From Candidatus Margulisiibacteriota bacterium (GTDB lineage Bacteria; Margulisbacteria; Termititenacia; Termititenacales; Termititenacaceae), in NCBI GenBank assembly GCA_031279305.1, contig JAITIS010000077.1:1-7210 (forward strand): a stretch of DNA of 7,210 bases, given 5' to 3'. Positions within the stretch are counted from its first letter, which is position 1, and each line of letters starts with the position of its first letter. The notes below the pieces were generated by a model. The model was not told where the DNA came from, made no database searches, and worked only from the letters and a program-made list of their open reading frames with translations. Of this stretch, positions 1-5,331 are shown one piece after another. Made by a program: the position numbers and the translations under genes.

Positions 1-712
1 CCTTGAACGCAAACACAACAATACCGCCGATAATTTTATGTTCACATTTGGCCAGATAAATTTTAGCGATAGGCATATTTTGCCGGATGTATTTGTAATA
101 ATCAGCGGACTGTAAATCATAATCCTGCCGCGCGGCCATTTTTTGCATTATTTGATAAAAATCCTGCAGCTCGGTCTCATTTTTTAATTCGCTGACCGCC
201 ACGCCTTTGCGCCCGGCCAGACGGATGTTGTAGCGCGTCTTTTCGTGAAACGAGGCTAACAACTCGGCTTCGGGACGCTGTAAATCAATCAACATAGTGG
301 CTTTGGTCTGTAATTGTTTTGGGGAAAAATAGAAGCCGCGCTTATTTAATATTTGTTTGGCCGCGGTGTCCGTCTCCCGGTAATTCGGCGAAATACGGAT
401 AAAAAAAGCGCGGTGTCTTTTAGCCAGCTCTTTCAAAAAATCCAGCATTTCTGCCGTAACCGCCTCATTCGCAATATCCCAGAGCGGGCCGCGCGGCGCA
501 TAGAGAATTTTCAGGCCAAAGCTGGAGCGCATCAGGAGCGAAAACCCGGCGATTATTTGGCCGTCTTTTTCCAGAACATACTGCCCGGCATCCCGCCAGC
601 CAAAAGCGCATTTCAGATCGCGCCAATGTGTCGTCTGCATAAAATGACCGCGCGCGGCGCGGGAGACAAAGTCATTATATTTTTGCACATCGGCGGTTTT
701 TTGGAATGACAT
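1..712 (-). CDS. FemAB/FemX-family peptidoglycan bridge aminoacyltransferase (N-terminal part, cut by window edge)
   Basis: Reading the minus strand from the ATG at 712 gives 237 uninterrupted residues before the left edge, so the C-terminus is missing. Proteins of this family move an amino acid from aminoacyl-tRNA onto the peptide stem of a peptidoglycan precursor at the cytoplasmic face of the membrane. Family signs seen here are MQTTHWRDLK plus GW at about residues 25-39, YAPRGPLWD at 71-79, an FFIRISPN strand at 103-110, and the diagnostic KTRYNIRLAGRKGVAV at 158-173, followed by an FYQIM-type helix and YY near 205-206. The fold is a GNAT-like pair, and the second domain has only begun at the edge. 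There is no Shine-Dalgarno; a TAAAAT hexamer lies 6 bases before the ATG. It is divergent from gltX. The amino acid added cannot be told. A broader Acetyltransf_6/GNAT protein is the main alternative. Confidence 0.85.
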   Translation of the reverse strand, partial: MSFQKTADVQKYNDFVSRAARGHFMQTTHWRDLKCAFGWRDAGQYVLEKDGQIIAGFSLLMRSSFGLKILYAPRGPLWDIANEAVTAEMLDFLKELAKRHRAFFIRISPNYRETDTAAKQILNKRGFYFSPKQLQTKATMLIDLQRPEAELLASFHEKTRYNIRLAGRKGVAVSELKNETELQDFYQIMQKMAARQDYDLQSADYYKYIRQNMPIAKIYLAKCEHKIIGGIVVFAFK

Positions 713-718
713 TAACGA

Positions 719-724
719 ATTTTA
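719..724 (-). promoter_or_regulatory. -10 hexamer (TAAAAT) of the femAB-like gene, leaderless arrangement
   Basis: On the minus strand TAAAAT, one mismatch from TATAAT, ends 6 bases before the ATG at 712. Transcription usually starts 6-8 bases after the hexamer, which would put the start at or within the initiation codon. The lack of any Shine-Dalgarno fits a leaderless message. No -35 box is seen, so this is tentative. Confidence 0.4.
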
Positions 725-757
725 ACACGTTTCGCCAGCATATTTACGCTGTCGCTT

Positions 758-763
758 TATAAT
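758..763 (+). promoter_or_regulatory. -10 hexamer (TATAAT) of gltX
   Basis: A perfect TATAAT lies 17 bases before the gltX ATG at 781. A start near 770 would give a leader of only about 10 bases. That leader has no purine-rich Shine-Dalgarno. The -35 position (about 735-740, CCAGCA) does not match consensus. Confidence 0.5.
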
Positions 764-780
764 GCTTAAATATCCGCCGT

Positions 781-2001
781 ATGAGTGAGCCAGTTATTCG
801 CACGCGCTTTGCGCCCTCGCCCACCGGCTATCTGCACGTCGGCGGCGCGCGCACGGCGTTATTCAATTGGCTGTATGCCCGCAAAAACAACGGCAAATTT
901 ATTCTGCGCATCGAGGACACGGACAAAGCGCGCTCCACGCAGGAAGCCATACAGGCTATATTAAAAGGTCTGCGCTGGCTGGGACTGGATTGGGACGAAG
1001 GCCCGGAGGCCGGCGGCGCAGACGGTCCGTATTTCCAGACACAGAGACTGGATGCATACAACAAATATCTAGCCGAACTGCTGGAGAAAAAGCTAGCTTA
1101 CGAAAAAGACGGCGCGGTATATTTCCGTTCCACCGATCCAGACGGCAACATCGAAGATTTTGTTATCCGCCGCGCGGACGGGATGCCGGTGTACAATTTC
1201 GCGGTGGTCATCGATGACGCTCTGATGCGGATCACGCACGTTATCCGCGGTGACGATCATCTCTCCAATACGCCCCGGCAAGTGATGATCTACAAGGCCT
1301 TAAATTTAGCCATACCCAAAATTGTTCACGTGCCGATGATTCTGGGGCCGGACGGCCAGCGTTTGAGCACAAGGCACGGCGCGACCGCGGTCGAGGAATA
1401 TGAAAAAGATATCCTGCCGGAAGCAATGGTCAATTATTTGGCGCGGCTGGGCTGGGCTTACAAAGATCAGGAATTTTTCACTATACCGGATCTGATCGAC
1501 AAGTTTTCCCTGAACAAAGTCGGCCGGTCCGCGGCAATATTTGACCGCAAAAAACTGGAATGGCTGAACGCCGAGCACATCAAAAAAGCCCCGCTTAAGC
1601 GGCTCAAAGATTTCCTGCCGCCGCGGTATGCCGCGCAAAAAAATATTGATCAGGTTTTGGCTTTGGGGCAGTCGCGGATGAAAACCGTGGAGCACATCGC
1701 CAAAAGCTGCGCTTATTTTTACGAGCAAAAGCTAGAAATCCCGGACGAACCGCGCCGGCAGTTTTTGACCGCGGACATCAGCGTCCGCTTAAAAGAGCTG
1801 GGCGGGCTGTTAAAAAACACGGACTGGCAGGCGCCAGCTGTCGAAAAAACCGTGCGGGATTTTGCCGCCGCGCAAAAATTGGACGCCGCACAGATCATAA
1901 TGCCCCTGCGGGTGGCGCTGACCGGCTCCACAGTTTCGCCGGGGATTTTTGAAGTGATGACTCTGCTGGGCAAAGAACTGACTCTGGCTAGACTGGCCTG
2001 A
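781..2001 (+). CDS. gltX: Glutamyl-tRNA synthetase, reduced form (GluRS, 406 aa)
   Basis: Cytoplasmic class I aminoacyl-tRNA synthetase that attaches glutamate to tRNA. Seen: the ATP-binding APSPTGYLHVGGARTALFN segment at 11-29 (HIGH equivalent HVGG), RIEDTD at 43-48, DGPYFQTQRL at 81-90, YNFAVVIDD at 138-146, THVIRGDDHLSNTPRQ at 152-167, FDRKKLEWLN at 254-263, and the normal family ending MPLRVALTGSTVSPGIFEV...LLGKE...ARL, so the C-terminus is complete. It is short for the family (usually about 465-490). The loss is almost all between AYEKDG (106-111) and DFVIRRADG (126-134), where about 54 residues of the acceptor-binding/zinc insertion are missing. The KMSKS loop reads RLSTR (194-198) instead of K-L-S-K-R. 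The reading frame is intact with no frameshift. The ATG at 781 is the only start that keeps the HIGH-proximal N-terminus. It may be the housekeeping enzyme of a lineage with a compact GluRS, or a divergent second copy. Confidence 0.96.
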   Translation: MSEPVIRTRFAPSPTGYLHVGGARTALFNWLYARKNNGKFILRIEDTDKARSTQEAIQAILKGLRWLGLDWDEGPEAGGADGPYFQTQRLDAYNKYLAELLEKKLAYEKDGAVYFRSTDPDGNIEDFVIRRADGMPVYNFAVVIDDALMRITHVIRGDDHLSNTPRQVMIYKALNLAIPKIVHVPMILGPDGQRLSTRHGATAVEEYEKDILPEAMVNYLARLGWAYKDQEFFTIPDLIDKFSLNKVGRSAAIFDRKKLEWLNAEHIKKAPLKRLKDFLPPRYAAQKNIDQVLALGQSRMKTVEHIAKSCAYFYEQKLEIPDEPRRQFLTADISVRLKELGGLLKNTDWQAPAVEKTVRDFAAAQKLDAAQIIMPLRVALTGSTVSPGIFEVMTLLGKELTLARLA

Positions 2002-2577
2002 TTATTCCGGGCTGTTTAAGCCACCGAGATAAAAGCCGCAGCGCCAGATAAAATTCCAGCTTTCGTAAAAGCTGACTATATCCTCATCTGGATAATCCCC
2101 GCGCGCGCACAGCTGCATAAACCCTAACTCCACATAACTGTTATTGGAGTTGATCCGCCAGAACAAATGCTTGCCGAGCTGCTGTCCCTGCCCAGCGGTA
2201 TTGTCGCGGTAGCGCAACTGCAATAAATTTAAGTTTAGTCCAAATCCAACCGCCTGCGTGCCGTAACGCAGATAGTAAGTGGCATACAGCGGCAGAGACA
2301 TCTGCACATATTTACCGGACAGGAGCGTGTCCCGGTGCGCCGTCTCGGTCAGCCAGCCTAGGCCAAAAGCCACAAAATCATTTGCCAAAAACAAAGGATG
2401 GCCAAAAGAATCCAGTTCAACAAAATAAGCCGGACGCAGGGAAAGCCCGGATATTTTGACGCCCCGTTCCGAACCAGAAAGCGTCTGGGACGCGCTGCCC
2501 CAAGTCAGTCCGCCGGAAAAAGCTATCTCCGCGCCGGCCAGAGCCAATAAAATCCAAATCAGCAGAAAACCCCGCAT
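2002..2577 (-). CDS. Exported small protein, probable outer-membrane beta-barrel (unknown function)
   Basis: I do not recognise this 191-residue protein. The N-terminus MRGFLLIWILLALAGAEIAFS is a clear signal peptide, with cleavage likely after AGA (about 15) or AFS (about 21). The rest is rich in aromatic and glycine residues with alternating strands, for example about 46-56, 62-75, 90-105, 107-122, 146-157 and 173-186. It has no long hydrophobic helix after the signal. This is the look of a small outer-membrane beta-barrel with roughly eight strands, though the C-terminal residue is E rather than the usual F/W. It has two cysteines (157, 180). It is the last gene of the minus-strand block, 53 bases after the LptC-like gene, and its stop abuts the gltX stop. 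It has no Shine-Dalgarno; a TATAAT lies 5 bases before the ATG. A role in the envelope is inferred from context only. Confidence 0.8.
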   Translation of the reverse strand: MRGFLLIWILLALAGAEIAFSGGLTWGSASQTLSGSERGVKISGLSLRPAYFVELDSFGHPLFLANDFVAFGLGWLTETAHRDTLLSGKYVQMSLPLYATYYLRYGTQAVGFGLNLNLLQLRYRDNTAGQGQQLGKHLFWRINSNNSYVELGFMQLCARGDYPDEDIVSFYESWNFIWRCGFYLGGLNSPE

Positions 2578-2582
2578 AAAAA

Positions 2583-2588
2583 ATTATA
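2583..2588 (-). promoter_or_regulatory. -10 hexamer (TATAAT) of the beta-barrel gene, leaderless arrangement
   Basis: On the minus strand a perfect TATAAT is followed by TTTTT and then the ATG at 2577. A weak -35 candidate, TTGCTT, lies about 18 bases upstream. The expected start falls on the initiation codon and there is no Shine-Dalgarno, so a leaderless transcript is likely for this gene. Confidence 0.5.
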
Positions 2589-2604
2589 ACCGGTTTACCC
2601 GGCT
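2583..2604 (-). terminator. Weak hairpin and T-rich tract between the LptC-like and barrel genes
   Basis: On the minus strand AGCCGG, loop GTAAA, CCGGTT (2604-2588) can form a 6-bp stem with one G-U pair. TATAATTTTTT follows immediately. The stem is short and the tract is interrupted, so this is at best a weak intrinsic terminator for the upstream genes. Its tail overlaps the -10 hexamer of the next gene. Confidence 0.25.
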
Positions 2605-2630
2605 AAAAGCAAAATCATAAGAGAACTTTT

Positions 2631-3674
2631 TTAATCGTTGGGCTTGATAATTTTTGTCCGGCCGCTGCCTCCGGTGATCAATTCATTGCCGGCCAGATCA
2701 TAAATAAGATTCTCGCTTTGAATCAGCGAGTCATTTTCCCAAGCGCGGGTGTTTTCATAAAACTCAATAATATTTTCCGTCCGCCGCCACAAAGCCCGTC
2801 CGGTATTAACTATAATATTTCTGGTTGTATTTTTGCTTTGCAGGCGTACATCTCCTGACAGGGACACTCTAGAGCGGCCGGAGCTTACCAGCACTGATGC
2901 GCCGCTCAAAGCCATCGTGCTGGTTTGCAGCTGCACATTATGCTTAAAATCAAGCTCATCCCGGCGCACCGACCAATCTAAAAGGTCAGAATGTATTTGA
3001 AAATCCTCGCCGGAAAACACAACGTTCTTTTCCAGAGTCAGCACATCAAGGGCATTCTTAAGCACGGCTCTATCGCCGCGCACAGTGTAGGCGCCTCTGG
3101 TGATCTCGCAGCCAGAATCGATAATAAAAAGATTAAAAATCAGATTGTAAACGATCCTGTTAGCCGCCACATTGATCTCGCCGTTGCTCAAGCGGGGGCG
3201 CCGGTCAAAAGTAAAAGTCTGTCTAGCGCTGTCCCAAAAAGCCTGCGGGGAATTTATCTGCCACGGCTTGCCGTAAAGACTGGTTGTCTCGCCGGCAAAA
3301 TTATTAAAAGTAAAAAACTGCCGCCGCACGTCCAGCAGGCCATTGACCGCCGTGAAATTCAAGGCCGGCCTATTGCCGTCCAGTATAGACCCGGTCACCC
3401 GTTCCATCCGCCCTTCCGCGTCATCCAGAGTCAGCGTGCTGGCGGTCACCCGGTAAAAAGTTTTCGCGCCGGACACCTCGCTGACACTGACCGTCTGAAA
3501 CTCATAATCCGGCAGATTTCTAGCCAAACGCACGGGGCGGATCCGCGCCTCCCAGGGGCGCATTTTAGCCACATAGTGCCAGACTACGCCCAGCATCAGC
3601 GCCACTAAGAGCAGGATGATTCGGCGTTTGATTTTATTCCTAGATAATCTATTCATTAAAAATCTTTTTTTCAT
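2631..3674 (-). CDS. lptC: LptC-type lipopolysaccharide-transport protein with LptA/OstA-like C-terminal repeats
   Basis: Probable component of the Lpt bridge that moves lipopolysaccharide-type glycolipid from the inner to the outer membrane, anchored in the inner membrane and facing the periplasm. With the start chosen here it is 347 aa: a short basic N-tail, one membrane segment at about 18-36 (IILLLVALMLGVVWHYVA), then an all-beta periplasmic region. The first part (LPDYEFQTVSV, YRVTASTLTLDDAEG, FTAVNGLLDVRRQFFTF) has the LptC pattern of strand pairs. The later part (ALSGASVLVSS...VSLSGDVRLQ, then IIEFYENTRAWENDSLIQSENLIYDL) resembles LptA/OstA repeats. It is much longer than Escherichia coli LptC (about 190 aa). 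The ATG at 3674 has AGGAAG 3 bases upstream; the ATG at 3656 (341 aa, 8-base overlap with the preceding gene) is the alternative. Either start keeps the membrane anchor. No lptA or lptB follows it. Confidence 0.8.
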   Translation of the reverse strand: MKKRFLMNRLSRNKIKRRIILLLVALMLGVVWHYVAKMRPWEARIRPVRLARNLPDYEFQTVSVSEVSGAKTFYRVTASTLTLDDAEGRMERVTGSILDGNRPALNFTAVNGLLDVRRQFFTFNNFAGETTSLYGKPWQINSPQAFWDSARQTFTFDRRPRLSNGEINVAANRIVYNLIFNLFIIDSGCEITRGAYTVRGDRAVLKNALDVLTLEKNVVFSGEDFQIHSDLLDWSVRRDELDFKHNVQLQTSTMALSGASVLVSSGRSRVSLSGDVRLQSKNTTRNIIVNTGRALWRRTENIIEFYENTRAWENDSLIQSENLIYDLAGNELITGGSGRTKIIKPND

Positions 3675-4419
3675 AGGCTTCCTGTTCAGACTTGAGGCCA
3701 AGCGCTCTGGATAGTTCGCCGGCTGCTTTCAAGAGATTGCCGGTCTGGCGCAAGGCTTCCATATAAGCGGCGCGTATAGCGTAGGCGTTCGGCTCAATAT
3801 CCAGCGCCAGTTCGCAGAGCCGTTTGGCTTCTGCCCAGTTTTGGGCTATGCCCTGCACCGCGGCCATATAAGCGTAGCCCCAAGCGTTCAAATAATCGGG
3901 CGGTGTCTTGGTCGCCACCGCGTAAAAATTGGCCAGCGAAGCGCTCTGATAATAACTGGCCGCCGGTGTTTTTTCCGCGATGACCGCTGTTTCCGCGGTG
4001 ATAATTTTGGCTTTATCCGATGGTTTGTTGTCTTCGGCGCGCTTGATCCGGCGCCGGGCCAGCTCTATGCGGCCGTTGGCTTCTTCATAGAGAAAATAAT
4101 AAACAAACCCCAGCTTAAAGCGCGTCCACCAGTCCGCCTGCCCGGAACGGCGCCGGGCTTCCAGCTGATTTAAGACCGTACGCGCGTAATTGTCATCCAG
4201 CTCATCGATTTTTTGCAAAACCGCGCCGGCTTGTTCTATGCGCCCCATCGCCGCCAGATTCATCGCAAATTCAAAAAGATAGGCTTTGTTCTGCGGCTGG
4301 GCGGCGGTCAATTGTTTGTATTTCAAATAATTGCCGCTGATCTGCGGCGAATGCTTCATCGGCGCGGAGCCTAGCAGTCCGCTCAGCACCAAAAACAGCA
4401 AAATAATTTTTTTGCTCAT
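3649..4419 (-). CDS. Exported TPR-like protein of the envelope gene block
   Basis: A 256-residue protein with a signal peptide (KK, then IILLFLVLSGLLGSA; cleavage likely after about 19, no lipobox cysteine), so it is probably periplasmic. The body is alpha-helical with tetratricopeptide-like repeats at about 44-76 (AYLFEFAMNLAAMGRIEQA), 178-211 (AWGYAYMAAVQGIAQNWAEA, ending in the typical ALDIEPN) and 212-243 (IRAAYMEALRQTGNLLKAA). TPR domains hold protein partners; no enzyme motif is visible. It lies 6 bases after the second glycosyltransferase, and its end overlaps the start of the LptC-like gene, so it is probably made together with that protein. There is no Shine-Dalgarno; a TATAAT overlapping the preceding stop codon lies 5 bases before the ATG. 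Exact function unknown; a scaffold or accessory role in surface glycolipid assembly is inference. Confidence 0.83.
   Translation of the reverse strand: MSKKIILLFLVLSGLLGSAPMKHSPQISGNYLKYKQLTAAQPQNKAYLFEFAMNLAAMGRIEQAGAVLQKIDELDDNYARTVLNQLEARRRSGQADWWTRFKLGFVYYFLYEEANGRIELARRRIKRAEDNKPSDKAKIITAETAVIAEKTPAASYYQSASLANFYAVATKTPPDYLNAWGYAYMAAVQGIAQNWAEAKRLCELALDIEPNAYAIRAAYMEALRQTGNLLKAAGELSRALGLKSEQEAYEKKIFNE
3678..3683 (-). promoter_or_regulatory. Shine-Dalgarno AGGAAG for the LptC-like gene (decides start)
   Basis: On the minus strand AGGAAG lies 3 bases before the ATG at 3674, inside the end of the TPR gene. The nearer alternative ATG at 3656 has only an A-rich run before it. This favours the longer form, although the spacing is tighter than usual. 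Confidence 0.4.
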
Positions 4420-4424
4420 AAATT

Positions 4425-4430
4425 ATTATA
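4425..4430 (-). promoter_or_regulatory. -10 hexamer (TATAAT) directly before the TPR gene, overlapping a stop codon
   Basis: On the minus strand a perfect TATAAT is followed by AATTT and the ATG at 4419. The hexamer contains the TAA stop of the preceding glycosyltransferase. It has the same 5-base spacing as the barrel gene. No -35 match is visible. It could be an internal promoter giving a leaderless message, or chance at an A/T-rich gene junction. Confidence 0.35.
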
Positions 4431-5310
4431 ACATCTCCGGCTTAACGGTTTTCGGCTTATAACGCGCGGTCAGGGCCAGCCATAAGACCTGCCCGTAAGC
4501 GGCGATCCGTCCTCGAACAACTTTTTTATCCAGAGCAAACGGCCAAAAAATAATATTCCCCGCTAAAAAAAACAGCAATAAAATTAGGAACAACAGCACG
4601 TACAAGGGAAACGCATAACGGTAATGTTTATACACCAGATACAGACCGCCGCGCAGACCTTCTACCGCCGCGCGCGCGCCGATAAAACCGGTGCTCTGTC
4701 CGCCGTAGTGGATGACCGCCGCGCCTGGATAATAATGAATCTCCCAGCCGTTTTTCAGTATGCGCTTGCACCAGTCCACATCTTCATTGTAAAAGAAAAA
4801 ATTTTCGTCCAGAGCGCCGACATTTTTATAAGTGTCCCGGCGGATCAGAAAAGCCGCTCCGCTGATGAAGCGTACTTTTTGCGGCGACGCGCTCAGCCAT
4901 TTTTTTCTCGTCCAGCCGCCGCCTTGCGTCTGCACTGTGCGGCCGTCGCCGTTTAACAGCCGCGGCGAGAGCGCGCCGGCCTCGCGGTGCAGGTCCATAT
5001 ACTCGATCATTTTTTCCAGAGAGCCGCCCAGCACAAAAGTGTCATTGTTTAGCAAAAGCAGGTAGCGCCCGGACGCTAAACGCATAGCTTGATTATTGGC
5101 GCGGGCAAAGCCCAGATTTGCTGGATTGTCGATAATTTTCACGCCGGGATAATTTTCCTGCAGCATTTTGACAGTCTGATCCTGAGAATTATTATCCACG
5201 ACAAAAATTTCGTATTTGATCTGCTGTCCGGAATTTTCGTAAATAGAGCTTAGGCAGGCGCGCAGATATTCGCGGTTATTAAAAGCCACGATGATAATAG
5301 AAAGATCCAC
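4426..5310 (-). CDS. Family 2 glycosyltransferase (rhamnosyltransferase-like), membrane-attached
   Basis: A 294-residue GT-A fold enzyme that would transfer a sugar from a nucleotide donor onto a cell-surface glycan or glycolipid precursor on the cytoplasmic side. Seen in order: SIIIVAFNNREYL at 4-16, FVVDNNSQD at 36-44, NLGFARANNQA at 65-75, LLLLNNDT at 84-91 (DXD-equivalent metal site), SGAAFLIRRD at 150-159, FFYNEDVDWCKRI at 172-184 (ED, probable base region), and AVIHYGGQST at 198-207. A hydrophobic segment at about 234-256 suggests membrane attachment. It starts at GTG, preceded by AGAGGAG. It lies 21 bases after the LpxB-like gene and 6 before the TPR gene. It is clearly related to the glycosyltransferase at the right edge. 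Donor and acceptor cannot be read from sequence. Confidence 0.93.
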   Translation of the reverse strand: MDLSIIIVAFNNREYLRACLSSIYENSGQQIKYEIFVVDNNSQDQTVKMLQENYPGVKIIDNPANLGFARANNQAMRLASGRYLLLLNNDTFVLGGSLEKMIEYMDLHREAGALSPRLLNGDGRTVQTQGGGWTRKKWLSASPQKVRFISGAAFLIRRDTYKNVGALDENFFFYNEDVDWCKRILKNGWEIHYYPGAAVIHYGGQSTGFIGARAAVEGLRGGLYLVYKHYRYAFPLYVLLFLILLLFFLAGNIIFWPFALDKKVVRGRIAAYGQVLWLALTARYKPKTVKPEML

Positions 5311-5321
5311 CGGTGTTTTTT

Positions 5322-5328
5322 CTCCTCT
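5322..5328 (-). promoter_or_regulatory. Shine-Dalgarno AGAGGAG for the GTG-started glycosyltransferase
   Basis: On the minus strand AGAGGAG ends 11 bases before the GTG at 5310. It supports that non-ATG start, which also gives the normal family N-terminus (SIIIVAFNN). It follows two adjacent in-frame stops (TAG TAA) that end the LpxB-like gene. Confidence 0.65.
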
Positions 5329-5331
5329 TTA

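Larger units (their letters stand above)
713..780. promoter_or_regulatory. Divergent promoter region between the femAB-like gene and gltX
   Basis: This 68-base spacer must hold the start signals of both divergent genes. It contains one -10-like hexamer facing each way (TAAAAT leftward, TATAAT rightward). No convincing TTGACA -35 box lies 16-18 bases from either one. No Shine-Dalgarno precedes either ATG. I see no hairpin, tRNA or operator-like palindrome in it. Confidence 0.55.

Noticed and set aside
353..709. A 118-codon plus-strand open frame at the left end
   Set aside because: It is antisense to the FemAB-like frame, which carries the RYNIR-type family signature; no upstream signals support it.
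762..788. A possible 8-codon leader peptide (MLKYPPYE) overlapping the gltX start
   Set aside because: Its ATG lies within and just after the TATAAT hexamer, so it would be upstream of the expected transcription start; no ribosome site precedes it and it has no run of regulatory codons.
1306..1728. A 140-codon minus-strand open frame inside gltX
   Set aside because: It is a shadow of the strongly conserved gltX coding sequence.
1999..2040. Intrinsic terminator for gltX
   Set aside because: Only 3-base pairings around GGC/GCC and no T-run were found.
2991..3608. A 205-codon open frame on the plus strand
   Set aside because: It lies entirely antisense to the LptC-like gene, whose motifs and membrane segment are convincing; the plus-strand translation shows no domain and low-complexity basic composition.
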